DNA of 64,000 nucleotides from an uncultured Bacteroidales bacterium (GTDB lineage Bacteria; Bacteroidota; Bacteroidia; Bacteroidales; FEN-979), in the NCBI GenBank assembly GCA_903877385.1, contig CAIRDP010000020.1, positions 1-64,000 on the forward strand, read 5' to 3'. Below the pieces are notes generated by a model. The model was not told the origin of the DNA, made no database searches, and was given only the letters and a program-made list of their open reading frames with translations. The position numbers and the translations under genes were made by a program. Of the stretch, positions 51,506-61,539 are shown piece after piece. Numbering within the stretch: position 1 is the first letter of the stretch; each line of letters starts with the position of its first letter.

Positions 51506-53635
51506 TTAAACCGTTTTCGGAATGGTGATCACGAATTCGGCGTATTCGCCCTCTTTCGAATCAACCGCAATCTGCCCCTGGTGTTCCTGTACAATGATGT
51601 CGAAGCTTATCGACAAACCGAGCCCGGTGCCCTGGCCTGCAGGCTTGGTGGTATAAAAGGGATTGAACACCTTCTCAATCACAGCCCTGGGCATTCCTTT
51701 TCCGTTATCCCAAATCCTGAATTCAGCCTTATCACCAAGGTCTTTGGTCGAGATTTTCAGGATAGGGAAATAAGCGTCCTTGAACTCTTTCTTTTTCTGG
51801 TGGGTCGAATAACAGGCATTGTTGATCATGTTGAGGAAGACCCTGCTGAGATCTTGGGGAATCACATTAAGCAGGGGCATGTCCTTGTCATAATCAGTTT
51901 CAATTTTAATGTTGAAGGATGAGTCAGTGGCCCTCATTCCATGGTAGCCCAGGTTGACATACTCGGCCAGGAGCGCGTTGACGTCGGTAGGCATGCGTTC
52001 GCCCGACTTGCCGCACGAATGGAGCAGCATACCTCGAACAATGCTATCCGCCCTCTTACCATGGTCATGAATTTTCTGAACATTGCCTTCAATATCCTGC
52101 AGTATTCCTTTGATATAATCGGCTTCTTTTTCGCCAAGGGCCGAAGTCAGCTTATCCGATTCGGCCAGGATCTCCTGAACCAGCTCGACCGAAAGCTCGG
52201 AGAAATTATTGATGAAATTCAGGGGGTTCTTGATTTCATGGGCAATACCGGCGGTAAGAGCACCCAGCGACGCCATCTTTTCTGATTGCACCAACTGTGC
52301 CTGGGCTGCTTTCAAACGGTTAAACGCGGCATCGAGTTCATCGTTCTTTGACCTTAATTCGGCAGTGCGCTCATCCACTTTCTGCTCCAGGGTCCTGTTG
52401 TATTCCTCAAGCTGTTCATGGGAGATCCTGAGTTCTTCTGAAGCTTTCTGAAGATCATGGATGGTCTTGGCCAGGGTCTCCTGCATGTAAATAAAGGAAT
52501 TGTTCAGCCTGCCTATCTCATCCTTTGACCTTATGGGCGGAAGGGAGACATTAAAATCACCTTCGGCAAATTTCTCGGCAGCCCCGGTCAAACGCCTCAG
52601 CGAACCTGTGATGGAGCGGGAAATCAGGAAAATAACGAGGAAAATCAGGGCCAGCCCGACAACTGCAAGTTCAACAAGGTTGCGGTAGAGCTTATTTTCA
52701 TCGGCCATGAATTCATCCACGGGAAAAATCACCGCAACAGACCATCCGTTGGCGGGCACAGGGGCATATGCCATCCAGCTCTTCTTACCGCTAACCAGGT
52801 TCATATAGGGAATCTCCTCAAACCCTGTTTTGCCGGCTATCATCTTGCGCCCGATCTCCCTGAGCTGCGGCAGGTTTTTATTATCGGCCAGGGAGAATAT
52901 CGATTCATTCATGATCTCCGACTTCCGCTTATGCGTCACCACGGTTCCAATCCTTGAAATCATATACCCGTAACCTGTCTGGTACACCTTGATGGCATTG
53001 ACTATCTGCTGGAGGTAGGTGAGTGAGACATCCACGGTAAGTATTCCCACGAAGGTTTTCTTACCATCCTTTGCCACATACAGGGGGATGGAATAGGTCG
53101 ACATCAGGATATTGCCCCCTCCTTCATCATAATAGGGCTCGCACCACTGCGATTTCCCAAGTTCCCTGGGGATCTGGTACCAGTCCATGGTGAAATAATC
53201 ATAATTAGCGTTGCCGAGGTATACGAATTTCAGCTTCCCATGGTCTTTGCAATAATAAAATGAATAGTATTTGTCGAGGGCCGATTTGTAATAGGGTTCA
53301 AAAGCCAGGGCGGCGCCGAAAATGTCCCTGTTATTCTCAACCATTTGCCTTAACAGGTATTTCATCTTTTCTTCATTACCCAGCTCCGACACTATAAGAG
53401 GCGAATAATTCATGGGAATTGCCTGGATGTTCGAAAGGACCTTATCAATCTTCAAAACCGTGTTTTCGGTTATCTTGTTGGCCTCGCTTTTCAGGTTGGT
53501 AACCACAATTTTCTTGGTAACATTGTAGTTGTATGCAAGGATCAGGACCATGATGGCGGCTATGGCCAGGAAGATGAGGAGGATCATTTTGAAGGCCAGG
53601 CTGTGCCAGATTTTTTTGCTGTTGTTCGTTGCCAT
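51506..53635 (-). CDS. Membrane sensor histidine kinase with dCache domain
   Basis: A 709-residue kinase. One membrane helix (ILLIFLAIAAIMVLILAYNY) is followed by a periplasmic double-Cache domain (~35-320; YFTMDWYQIPRELGKSQWCEPY, VGILTVDVSLTYLQQIV). A second helix (VVGLALIFLVIFLISRSI), HAMP and coiled coil (EYNRTLEQKVDERTAELRSK) follow, then HisKA (GIAHEIKNPLNFINNF) and HATPase (MINNACYSTHQ, GTGLGLSISF). It is sandwiched between a periplasmic-binding lipoprotein and a PP2C response regulator in one operon, so the lipoprotein may present the ligand to the Cache domain. Confidence 0.92.
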   Translation of the reverse strand: MATNNSKKIWHSLAFKMILLIFLAIAAIMVLILAYNYNVTKKIVVTNLKSEANKITENTVLKIDKVLSNIQAIPMNYSPLIVSELGNEEKMKYLLRQMVENNRDIFGAALAFEPYYKSALDKYYSFYYCKDHGKLKFVYLGNANYDYFTMDWYQIPRELGKSQWCEPYYDEGGGNILMSTYSIPLYVAKDGKKTFVGILTVDVSLTYLQQIVNAIKVYQTGYGYMISRIGTVVTHKRKSEIMNESIFSLADNKNLPQLREIGRKMIAGKTGFEEIPYMNLVSGKKSWMAYAPVPANGWSVAVIFPVDEFMADENKLYRNLVELAVVGLALIFLVIFLISRSITGSLRRLTGAAEKFAEGDFNVSLPPIRSKDEIGRLNNSFIYMQETLAKTIHDLQKASEELRISHEQLEEYNRTLEQKVDERTAELRSKNDELDAAFNRLKAAQAQLVQSEKMASLGALTAGIAHEIKNPLNFINNFSELSVELVQEILAESDKLTSALGEKEADYIKGILQDIEGNVQKIHDHGKRADSIVRGMLLHSCGKSGERMPTDVNALLAEYVNLGYHGMRATDSSFNIKIETDYDKDMPLLNVIPQDLSRVFLNMINNACYSTHQKKKEFKDAYFPILKISTKDLGDKAEFRIWDNGKGMPRAVIEKVFNPFYTTKPAGQGTGLGLSISFDIIVQEHQGQIAVDSKEGEYAEFVITIPKTV

Positions 53636-53641
53636 AATCCC

Positions 53642-54709
53642 TTATTTTTCAGAGGATTTGTGAAGTAAGCCGGTGTAAGGCCTGTAAAACTCCCTGAACG
53701 GGGGGATGGAGCTTATCTCTTTACTTTGCAGCAGGATACGGGCATTTGACAGGTAGTCGGTTTCGGAGAGCGAAGTATTGAGGTTGGTTTTACCTTTGGG
53801 CAGGTATAGGTCCTGGTAACGCTCTATCATCCATTTCTGGTGTGAGCGGTTCGCCGTTTTATTCATATTCCTCAGGGTGCGTACTACGACTGCCACGCTG
53901 GTATCAGGGTTGTTCAATGCATACACCCATGACTCCATGCTTGCTTTGACAAACTCCACGCAGGTCACAGGGTCTTCTTTTAATTTATCCTCCAGGCAGT
54001 ACAGACCATCTTCCAGGAAATTCAGCCCGTAATCAGCAAAAAAGAATTTCACAAGTTCGTCCTCATTATAACCACTGTTGATAATGGCATGATATTCATC
54101 AAACCAGTTGGCATTGGTCGCATCCACGCCTCCCTGGAGAAAGAGGTTGTTCGTGCTGCCGATGGGTACGATATTCGCGTTCAGCTTGTATTTTGCAAAC
54201 AATGCCCTTGGCTGAAGGTCATAGCCATCCCAGATCCCTACCCGCTTCCCGTTAAGGTCCTGGATTGTTTTAATCCCGCTGGATTTCTTGGCCAGCAACA
54301 TCAGTGAAGAACGCGTTGAAAACTGGGCTATGTTTACAATATTGATCCCGCTGCTTCTTAACTGTATGGCGTTGACCAGCCAGAGGATCGCGAAATCGGC
54401 CTGTTTTTGTTTGATGATATCGTTGGTTGTCACAAAGGGTTTGTACTCCATGATCTCAAGGTCGATACCGTGCTTTTTAAATATCCCCTTTTCTTTTCCT
54501 ACATAAAATCCGGCAAACTGGCAGGTGGTAACCCAGTATGGGTAAACAGTAATTTTCTTCAGGCTGCCTTTGGGCTTCCTTACCTCTTCCCCGGTTGTTC
54601 TGGCCGTTTTATTCCCCTCTCCTTTCTGCCTGCAGGAGGGCAGGAAAAGTAATGCCTGGAGCGTAAAAAAAATCAATGCTGAACTGAATGGGAGTAATTT
54701 TAATCGCAT
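53642..54709 (-). CDS. NMT1/SsuA-type solute-binding lipoprotein, no transporter partner
   Basis: A 355-residue lipoprotein (signal FFTLQALLFLPSCRQ, Cys ~26) of the NMT1/THI5-like binding family. YWVTTCQFAGFYVGKEKGIFKKHGIDLEI and NGKRVGIWDGYDLQPRALFA are typical. Members bind pyrimidine thiamine precursors, sulfonates, nitrate or taurine. No permease or ATPase gene is beside it; instead a Cache kinase follows 6 bp downstream. A sensory rather than transport role is likely. Confidence 0.88.
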   Translation of the reverse strand: MRLKLLPFSSALIFFTLQALLFLPSCRQKGEGNKTARTTGEEVRKPKGSLKKITVYPYWVTTCQFAGFYVGKEKGIFKKHGIDLEIMEYKPFVTTNDIIKQKQADFAILWLVNAIQLRSSGINIVNIAQFSTRSSLMLLAKKSSGIKTIQDLNGKRVGIWDGYDLQPRALFAKYKLNANIVPIGSTNNLFLQGGVDATNANWFDEYHAIINSGYNEDELVKFFFADYGLNFLEDGLYCLEDKLKEDPVTCVEFVKASMESWVYALNNPDTSVAVVVRTLRNMNKTANRSHQKWMIERYQDLYLPKGKTNLNTSLSETDYLSNARILLQSKEISSIPPFREFYRPYTGLLHKSSEK

Positions 54710-54780
54710 GCAGCTTTAAAAATTTGCTTTAGTAAATGTAAAATTAAACTATTTTCGTTATTCAAATCAATTAATTGAAC

Positions 54781-55734
54781 ATGCAGGCCCTGTTTTTCGA
54801 GAACGAACTGATTATTAAAAACATACCCATACCTGAACCCGAGCCGGGAGAGGTCCTGGTCAAGGTCCTCTATTCGGCTATCTGCAATACCGACCTTGAA
54901 ATCATCAAAGGTTACATGGGTTTCAGGGGAGTGCTGGGGCATGAATTTACAGGCCGTGTTATTTCAGATAAGCATCCCCTGGAGGGGAAGACAGTTGTGG
55001 GTGAGATAAACTGTTCCTGCGGTCGTTGCTATCTTTGCCTCAGTGGCCGCCGTACGCATTGTACAGGCAGGACGGTATTGGGGATAGCAGGGCACCAGGG
55101 GGTTTTTGCCGATTTCATTTCCCTTCCGGCCGAGAATCTCCATATAGTGCCCGATACTCTTGAAGGGCCTCTGGCCGTTTTCACGGAACCCCTTGCAGCA
55201 GCTGTAGAAATTTTTGAACAGCTGCATATGAAACCATCGAAACCTGTTTTCATTTTCGGAGCCGGCAAGCTCGGCTTGCTTGTTTCAATGGTTGCCCGCC
55301 TGCAGGGTTTCGATTACACTACCTTCGACATTAGTGATGAGAAGGCTTCATTCGCTTCGGGCCTTGGCCTGAATGCAAAGCCCTTGTCTGAACTTGAACC
55401 CGGCGAAAAAGCGGAAGTTTGCATCGACTGTACCGGGAGTTCCGCAGGCCTTGAACTGGCCCTTTCGCATCTGTGGCCGGGAGGGACCCTGGTATTGAAA
55501 ACAACAGTTGCCGAACCTGCCAAGCCTGACCTTAACAGCATCGTGATCAACGAGTTCACCATACTTGGCTCGCGTTGCGGATTGTTCAAACCCGCACTCA
55601 GGCTGCTTGAACGAAAGCTGGTTGATCCTTCTCCCCTGATCTCGGAAAAATTTGCCTTTAATGATATCATTAAAGCCTTCGAATGTGCACAAAAACCATC
55701 TTCCCATAAAATCATCATTGAACATAATGCCTGA
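54781..55734 (+). CDS. Zinc-dependent medium-chain alcohol dehydrogenase
   Basis: A 317-residue MDR enzyme. The catalytic zinc site contains ICNTDLE and GHEF; four structural-zinc cysteines occur in NCSCGRCYLCLSGRRTHC; the NAD(P) Rossmann loop is FGAGKLGLLVSMVA. The start is ATG 54781 (MQALFFENELIIKN), two codons inside the track's TTG. It is shorter than the common 340-350 residues, mainly at the C-terminus. Substrate unresolved; threonine- or sorbitol-type dehydrogenases are the nearest classes. Confidence 0.85.
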   Translation: MQALFFENELIIKNIPIPEPEPGEVLVKVLYSAICNTDLEIIKGYMGFRGVLGHEFTGRVISDKHPLEGKTVVGEINCSCGRCYLCLSGRRTHCTGRTVLGIAGHQGVFADFISLPAENLHIVPDTLEGPLAVFTEPLAAAVEIFEQLHMKPSKPVFIFGAGKLGLLVSMVARLQGFDYTTFDISDEKASFASGLGLNAKPLSELEPGEKAEVCIDCTGSSAGLELALSHLWPGGTLVLKTTVAEPAKPDLNSIVINEFTILGSRCGLFKPALRLLERKLVDPSPLISEKFAFNDIIKAFECAQKPSSHKIIIEHNA

Positions 55735-55800
55735 ATGTTTTTTTAAACAAGGCTGTGACATTAAAAAAAATCTAGTAAATTCGCTAATCCATTCAGAAAC

Positions 55801-56658
55801 ATGAAACACATGAAAGCATTCAGAACAATTCTTGCGGGCCTTTTCCTCACACTCATTGCAATTACTGTAATGACTTCCTGCAATAACACGGGTAAACAGG
55901 ATAAACAGGCCAATCAGGCAGCTGCCGATACCATTAAAAAAGATGTTACCCTTTCACCTGAAAACAAGAATCTGCTTTACCAGTTCCCTACTCCGTTTGA
56001 AGTAACCATGATGCTTCAAAGGGCCAAGGCAGGATTCATTTTCAACATCACCAACTCTCCGGCCAATGTGACCAAGTATTCCACAGAGAAAGCAAAAGCC
56101 CTTAACCTGGGTGTTTACAGCGCCGACCTGTCGTATGCCGCAACATACAATTATGTTGACGAAACGAATAAGTTCCTGGCATGCACTGGCAAGCTCGCAA
56201 ATGACCTGGGTATCGCCGGCGTTTACGATCCGGGCCTTGTTGATAAAGTCAAGAAATTCAACAACAATAAAGACTCCCTGGTAAATATGGTCACCAGGAT
56301 CTTTGGTAAAACCAACGACTTCCTGAGTAAAAACAACCGCAACCAGATCGCTGTGCTTGTGGCTACAGGCACCTTTGTCGAAGCCCTCTACCTCGCTTCA
56401 GCCCTTAACCAGGTTGCAGCCGACAACAAGGCCATCTCGACCGTTATTTTCAGGCAGAAAGACAACCTCGACAAGCTGGTGACCCTCCTTACAGCCTATA
56501 ATATGGACTCCGAACTTAAACCCATTGGTGACGAGGTAAGCAAGCTTAAAGTCATTTACTCAAATTACGGACTTGAAGCAGACAAGAAACTGCCTCAGCA
56601 AAAAGCTGCCGAGATCGGTGATCTGACCCAGAGTGTCAGAGACTCCTTCATCAAATGA
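55801..56658 (+). CDS. Lipoprotein of unknown function, coupled to a giant ABC protein
   Basis: A 285-residue lipoprotein (signal ILAGLFLTLIAITVMTSCNN, Cys ~26). After a short Gln/Ala/Lys linker the rest is helical, with no recognised domain (MMLQRAKAGFIFNITNSPAN; FVEALYLASALNQ). Its stop overlaps the next gene's start by 4 bp (ATGA), so the two are co-translated; it may be the periplasmic partner of that ABCG-like protein. Confidence 0.75.
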   Translation: MKHMKAFRTILAGLFLTLIAITVMTSCNNTGKQDKQANQAAADTIKKDVTLSPENKNLLYQFPTPFEVTMMLQRAKAGFIFNITNSPANVTKYSTEKAKALNLGVYSADLSYAATYNYVDETNKFLACTGKLANDLGIAGVYDPGLVDKVKKFNNNKDSLVNMVTRIFGKTNDFLSKNNRNQIAVLVATGTFVEALYLASALNQVAADNKAISTVIFRQKDNLDKLVTLLTAYNMDSELKPIGDEVSKLKVIYSNYGLEADKKLPQQKAAEIGDLTQSVRDSFIK

Positions 56659-59600
56659 CCGAACCGATTCTGATGGCCCTGGTCCAGCTGTTTGCCATTG
56701 TAGCGGCAACAGCAAGAAAACAGGCCTCTGAAAATTCCAGGCTTATCCTGGAGTCGTACCTTCGTGAACAGCTGAACAGCCAGGAACTTGAAGAGTACCT
56801 GAAACTTTTCGACGAATTGCTTTCATTCCACCAGCCCCTGGAGGAGCCTTCCGATACAAATCCCCCGGATGTATCCCCCAGTATATCGGCCATCTGCCAG
56901 AAGATCGCAAAAGACCTCGCTTTTCTCGACAGGCTGATCGTGTTTATCAAATTCACCGAGTTTGTCGAGGAGATCTCCAGGAACGAAACCGGGAAGGGAT
57001 TGAAGGAAAGCAGCCGGCTTAGAGCTTATACCGCCCTGCTCAAAACGGCATTCAACATTGCCGCCAACGAATACAACAATGCCCTCAATTTTGTGCTTGA
57101 CCCCTTTGGGGGCGAGATCGAAGCCCAGAACATACTGCTCATCGACGGTCAGGCCGAAAGCCCTGAGGGGAAACATATTAAAAGGGATCTGCTCGACGGC
57201 TGCATACTGGTCCTTTATTTCCCCAGCATACGCCGTTTTTTCGCACGCTACCTCGGCAAGGACACCTTGTATCTTAACGGCCATAATATCCAGCCTTACC
57301 GTTCATTCTTCCTTGCCAACGGGGCTATACTGAACAACCTGAAGATATCCCCGGTTTATTATACCGACATCGCCTCGAAATTCCTGCACGGGGATGAGAC
57401 CATACAGATAGAATTTACGGCAAAGGAAATCGAATACCGTTTCAAAAACAGCACGAACGGTATACATCCATTCAGTTTTACCGCCCGTTCGGGCGAACTT
57501 ATAGGCATCATGGGCGGAAGCGGTGTGGGTAAATCAACCCTTCTGAATGTATTCAACGGAAGCCTTTGCCTCAACAGCGGTGAGATCCTGATCAACGGTT
57601 ACAAACTTGGAAGCGATAACGACAAGCTCGAAGGGGTGATAGGTTTCGTTCCCCAGGATGACCTCCTGGTTGAAGAACTCACTGTTTTTGAGAACCTGTA
57701 CTTCAATGCCAAACTATGTTTCAGGGATTTCAGCCGTAAACAGTTCATGAGAGCGGTTCTGAAAGTATTGAAGGATATCGGCCTCATCGGAATCAAAGAC
57801 CTCAGGGTGGGTGATCCCCTGAACAAATTCATCAGCGGGGGGCAGAGGAAAAGGCTGAACATAGCCCTGGAACTGATCCGCGAACCCTCGGTGCTTTTTG
57901 TGGATGAACCCACTTCGGGCCTTTCATCCATGGATTCAGAACTGGTGATGCTTCTGTTAAAGGAACAAACGCTCAAAGGCAGGCTGGTTGTGGTGAACAT
58001 CCATCAGCCATCATCTGATATTTATAAGCTTTTCGACATACTGCTGGTCATGGATAAAGGGGGATATCCTATTTATTACGGGAACCCAATCGATGCCCTC
58101 ACCTACTTTAAAACCCTCAGCAATTATGTGAATCCCACCGAAAGGGAATGCCAGAACTGCGGGTATGTCAACCCTGAGCTTATACTGCAGATCACCGAGG
58201 CCAAAACCGTGAGCGAATACGGCAAACTCACCGTAAACCGTAAAGTAAGCCCCGGGGAATGGTACGCTCATTTCAAAAAAAGCATACAGCCCGGTCTGGA
58301 AGTCTCGGACGAAAAGAAAGAGCTTCCCCTGAACTATTTCAAGGTGCCCGGCCGATGGAAGCAGTTCGGCATTTTCGGGATCCGTAATCTGCTTACAAAA
58401 ATCACAAACAGGCAGTACCTGGTTATCAATTTATTCGAGGCTCCTTTCCTTGCAGGCCTTCTTGCTTATCTCACCAGGTATTACAGCGGAGACCACTATT
58501 TCTTCGGAGGAAACAAAAACCTTGTGGCCTATATGTTTATGAGCGTGGTGGTTGCCCTCTTCCTGGGGATGATGGTGAGCGCCGAAGAGATCTTCAGGGA
58601 CCGCAGGATACTGAAGCGTGAAGCCTTCCTCCACCTCAGCCGCACCAGTTACCTCAATTCGAAGATCATCCTGCTTTTCGTGCTTTCGGCCATACAAACG
58701 CTTTTATATGTGCTGGTGGGGAACTGGATACTGGATATCAGGGGGATGGCCCTTGCCTACTGGCTCATATTGTTCAGCGCATCCTGCTTTGCAAATATGG
58801 CAGGCCTTAATATTTCATCGGGGCTTGACTCCATCGTAGCCATCTATATTATCATCCCTTTCATCATCGTGCCCCAACTGCTGCTCAGCGGCACCATAGT
58901 GCCTTTCGACAACCTAAATCCCGCCATCAGCTCAAGGGAAAATGTGCCTTTCGTTGGCGATATGATGGCTTCACGCTGGAGTTTTGAGGCCATGGCGGTT
59001 GAACAATTCAGGGACAACCGCTACGAAAAGCAGTTCTATTCAAGCGAAAAGGAAATTTCGGGGTATTCCTATATCACGGCTTTGCAGATCCCGGCCCTGC
59101 AGGAAGTCCTGAACGAGTCGAGAATGAATATTGTGCATGGGAAAAACCGGGAAAAAACCCGGCAATACCTGGCCATCATCCGGAACGAGATCGACGGGCT
59201 TGAAAAAGAAGCCGGATTTAAAACACTGGCCCTGGTCCAGAACCTGGACCCGGCAAACCTTACCGATGCGGTGAGCATGCAGCTGAGGTCATACCTTGAT
59301 TCGCTTAGCCTTGTCTTCTCGGCCCGGCTCACCAGGGCCAATAACCGCCACGATGCAATATACCAGAAGCTTGTAAATGAAGAAGGACAGGATGCGGTGT
59401 ATGCCCTCAAACAGGATTTTTATAATGAAAATCTTGCCGACCTGGTTTTGAATTCGGCTTCAACCGACAAGATACTGCAGGGAAAAGGAAAGCTGATCAG
59501 GAAAAAAGACCCGGTATTTATGGACCCGGAATCAAAAGCCGGGAGGGGGCACTTTTACACTCCCGTGAAGTACGTAGGGTCCATGGCAATAGATACTTTC

Positions 59601-59726
59601 TGGTTCAATATTGCTGCCTTATGGCTGATGTCGGTACTGCTTTATATAACGCTTCAGCATAATACCATTCGTAAAACCATTGAATATTTCGGGGCTTTGA
59701 AGAAAGCCCGCAAGTCAAAAGGATAA
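56655..59726 (+). CDS. ABCG-like half transporter with long N-terminal region and extra C-terminal loop
   Basis: A 1023-residue protein. An N-terminal helical region (~1-180, possibly TerB-like) precedes an ABC ATPase (~265-480): Walker A GGSGVGKSTLLN, signature ISGGQRKRLNIALEL and Walker B VLFVDEPTSGLSSMD, the ABCG/white type. Membrane helices follow (~605-790, including YMFMSVVVALFLGMMVSAEE and IIIPFIIVPQLLLSGTIVPF). A long outside insert (~800-975) and a final helix (FWFNIAALWLMSVLLYITL) complete it. A cysteine pair in ECQNCGYVN lies after the ATPase. Substrate unknown. It is coupled to the lipoprotein gene before it. The form is characteristic of Bacteroidota and poorly studied. A CAGGC-TCA-GCCTG hairpin (59772-59784) downstream may be its terminator. 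Confidence 0.85.
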   Translation: MTEPILMALVQLFAIVAATARKQASENSRLILESYLREQLNSQELEEYLKLFDELLSFHQPLEEPSDTNPPDVSPSISAICQKIAKDLAFLDRLIVFIKFTEFVEEISRNETGKGLKESSRLRAYTALLKTAFNIAANEYNNALNFVLDPFGGEIEAQNILLIDGQAESPEGKHIKRDLLDGCILVLYFPSIRRFFARYLGKDTLYLNGHNIQPYRSFFLANGAILNNLKISPVYYTDIASKFLHGDETIQIEFTAKEIEYRFKNSTNGIHPFSFTARSGELIGIMGGSGVGKSTLLNVFNGSLCLNSGEILINGYKLGSDNDKLEGVIGFVPQDDLLVEELTVFENLYFNAKLCFRDFSRKQFMRAVLKVLKDIGLIGIKDLRVGDPLNKFISGGQRKRLNIALELIREPSVLFVDEPTSGLSSMDSELVMLLLKEQTLKGRLVVVNIHQPSSDIYKLFDILLVMDKGGYPIYYGNPIDALTYFKTLSNYVNPTERECQNCGYVNPELILQITEAKTVSEYGKLTVNRKVSPGEWYAHFKKSIQPGLEVSDEKKELPLNYFKVPGRWKQFGIFGIRNLLTKITNRQYLVINLFEAPFLAGLLAYLTRYYSGDHYFFGGNKNLVAYMFMSVVVALFLGMMVSAEEIFRDRRILKREAFLHLSRTSYLNSKIILLFVLSAIQTLLYVLVGNWILDIRGMALAYWLILFSASCFANMAGLNISSGLDSIVAIYIIIPFIIVPQLLLSGTIVPFDNLNPAISSRENVPFVGDMMASRWSFEAMAVEQFRDNRYEKQFYSSEKEISGYSYITALQIPALQEVLNESRMNIVHGKNREKTRQYLAIIRNEIDGLEKEAGFKTLALVQNLDPANLTDAVSMQLRSYLDSLSLVFSARLTRANNRHDAIYQKLVNEEGQDAVYALKQDFYNENLADLVLNSASTDKILQGKGKLIRKKDPVFMDPESKAGRGHFYTPVKYVGSMAIDTFWFNIAALWLMSVLLYITLQHNTIRKTIEYFGALKKARKSKG

Positions 59727-59805
59727 TTATCTTTTTTCCTTAAATGGCGTAAAGTCAAAAGCAGCAGCTCTCAGGCTCAGCCTGGTTTCTTTGGCCTCCC
59801 CCCCT

Positions 59806-60750
59806 TTAGCTCATCCCGTTAAGCCTGATGGTTTCAAGCTCTGCCGGGCTGAACAATCCGCTCCGGTAAAGCCTCAGGAACTGCTCTGAAACACCGGCCC
59901 TGAAAAGCAGGGCATCATCCGTATTAACGGTAACTTTTACTCCATGGTCGAAAAGTATCCTTATGGGATGTGTCTTATAGGACTTTACCCTCCTGAGCCT
60001 GATATTGCTTTCGGGGCATACGTTGAGCCTGATCCCGTTGTTTGCAAGCCAGCGCATCACCTCGGGCGAACTTGCAGCTCCTATGCCGTGCTGCACCTCA
60101 TCCAGCTCAAGAACCTCAACTGCTTTCCTTACCGAATCGGCATCTCCGAATTCCCCGGCATGGGCTTTAAGCTTAAGGCCGGCCTTACGGGTAAAACGGT
60201 AGAGTTCCCTGAAATTCTCAAGCGGCTGTGCGTTCTCATCATCATACAGGTCGATGCTCCTGAAATAATCAAAGGCAAGGAAAGGCTCGATCAGTTTCAG
60301 TATGGTCCTTAAGGGTAATGTCTTCGGGAAGCCCAGTTCGGGCCTGAAATCAATCCCGGGCACAAGCAGGGCATGATACTGTTTCAGCACATTTACCATC
60401 CTTTCAACCGGCACATTGAACAGGGTCCCGAAAAAGCCATCCATGCTCATTTCAAGGACTTTGATCCCGTCGTATGTTGCCTGTATGAATGCAGCCTCAA
60501 CCGCCTTCTCAAATGCCCCCGGCCTTTCCATATATGGCTTGTAAACCTCTGTGATCCAGTTGTTGAGCGGCTCAATACCCATCTTTTCGGCTTTGAAGGG
60601 TTTCAGCTTTTCCCCGTAAAACCTGTTGATCACCGAGGCTTTGCCCCCCAGCATGCAGTGGTTGTGAAGGTCCGACTTCGGGACCAGGCGGATGGCTTTC
60701 AGATTGCCATCCTGAAGCGCTTTCAAAAAAGAAACTTTGTTTTCAGGCAT
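59806..60750 (-). CDS. Adenosine deaminase family amidohydrolase
   Basis: A 314-residue TIM-barrel deaminase: metal site [13 protein letters not shown], catalytic [20 protein letters not shown] and NTDDALLF. The family deaminates adenosine or related purines (or aminofutalosine in menaquinone synthesis). It ends soon after the last motif (IRLNGMS), so the C-terminus is shorter than E. coli Add (~333). It overlaps pdxJ by 8 bp, implying co-translation. Confidence 0.85.
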   Translation of the reverse strand: MPENKVSFLKALQDGNLKAIRLVPKSDLHNHCMLGGKASVINRFYGEKLKPFKAEKMGIEPLNNWITEVYKPYMERPGAFEKAVEAAFIQATYDGIKVLEMSMDGFFGTLFNVPVERMVNVLKQYHALLVPGIDFRPELGFPKTLPLRTILKLIEPFLAFDYFRSIDLYDDENAQPLENFRELYRFTRKAGLKLKAHAGEFGDADSVRKAVEVLELDEVQHGIGAASSPEVMRWLANNGIRLNVCPESNIRLRRVKSYKTHPIRILFDHGVKVTVNTDDALLFRAGVSEQFLRLYRSGLFSPAELETIRLNGMS

Positions 60751-61471
60751 GCTCAGGGTTTTTTATTTGCCTCAGGTACATCTGTATCGTATTCTCAAGA
60801 CCGTAATAAAGCGCATCGCAAATCAGCGCATGCCCTATGGAAACCTCGAGGAGGTAAGGAACATTCTGCTGAAAATATTTCAGGTTCACAAGGCTGAGAT
60901 CATGGCCGGCGTTAAGGCCCAATCCCGAATCATGGGCAACAAGGGCTGCCTCGCGAAAAGGCCTTACCGCTGCAACAGGGTTTGCAGTGTACTCCCTGGC
61001 ATACGACTCGGTATACAATTCCACCCGGTCGGCCCCGGTAAGGGCGGCATGGCGTATCATTTTTTCATCTGTTTCTATGAATACGGATGTCCGTATCTCC
61101 AGGGCCTTAAACCCGTTTATCACTTCGGTAAGAAAATCCATGTTTTTTATCGTATCCCATCCTGCATTGGAGGTAAGAACCCCCGGGGGATCAGGCACAA
61201 GGGTCACCTGAGCGGGCCTGACTTTTTTAACCAGGGCAATGAAATCAGCCGACGGATATCCTTCTATATTGAACTCGGTATTTAAAACCGGTTTTAAGTC
61301 AAGCACATCCCGGTAACGCACATGCCGTTCATCGGGCCTGGGATGCACCGTAATCCCTTCAGCCCCGAAACGTTCACAATCCAGGGCCGTTGCAAGCAGA
61401 TTGGGCATGTTGCCACCCCTTGCATTGCGTAAGGTGGCTATCTTGTTGATATTAACACTTAGTTTGGTCAT
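60743..61471 (-). CDS. pdxJ: Pyridoxine 5'-phosphate synthase PdxJ
   Basis: A 242-residue TIM-barrel enzyme condensing deoxyxylulose 5-phosphate with aminoacetone 3-phosphate to form pyridoxine 5'-phosphate. Family landmarks: [17 protein letters not shown] at the start, [22 protein letters not shown] and [12 protein letters not shown]. Length matches. It is the first gene of a two-gene minus-strand operon and is divergent from dtd with 68 bp between. Confidence 0.95.
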   Translation of the reverse strand: MTKLSVNINKIATLRNARGGNMPNLLATALDCERFGAEGITVHPRPDERHVRYRDVLDLKPVLNTEFNIEGYPSADFIALVKKVRPAQVTLVPDPPGVLTSNAGWDTIKNMDFLTEVINGFKALEIRTSVFIETDEKMIRHAALTGADRVELYTESYAREYTANPVAAVRPFREAALVAHDSGLGLNAGHDLSLVNLKYFQQNVPYLLEVSIGHALICDALYYGLENTIQMYLRQIKNPEHA

Positions 61472-61539
61472 CCCGGGAATTTTTGCAAAGCTAATACTTC
61501 AGTGCGAATTGACGCAAAAATCCGGTAAATTTGCATGGT

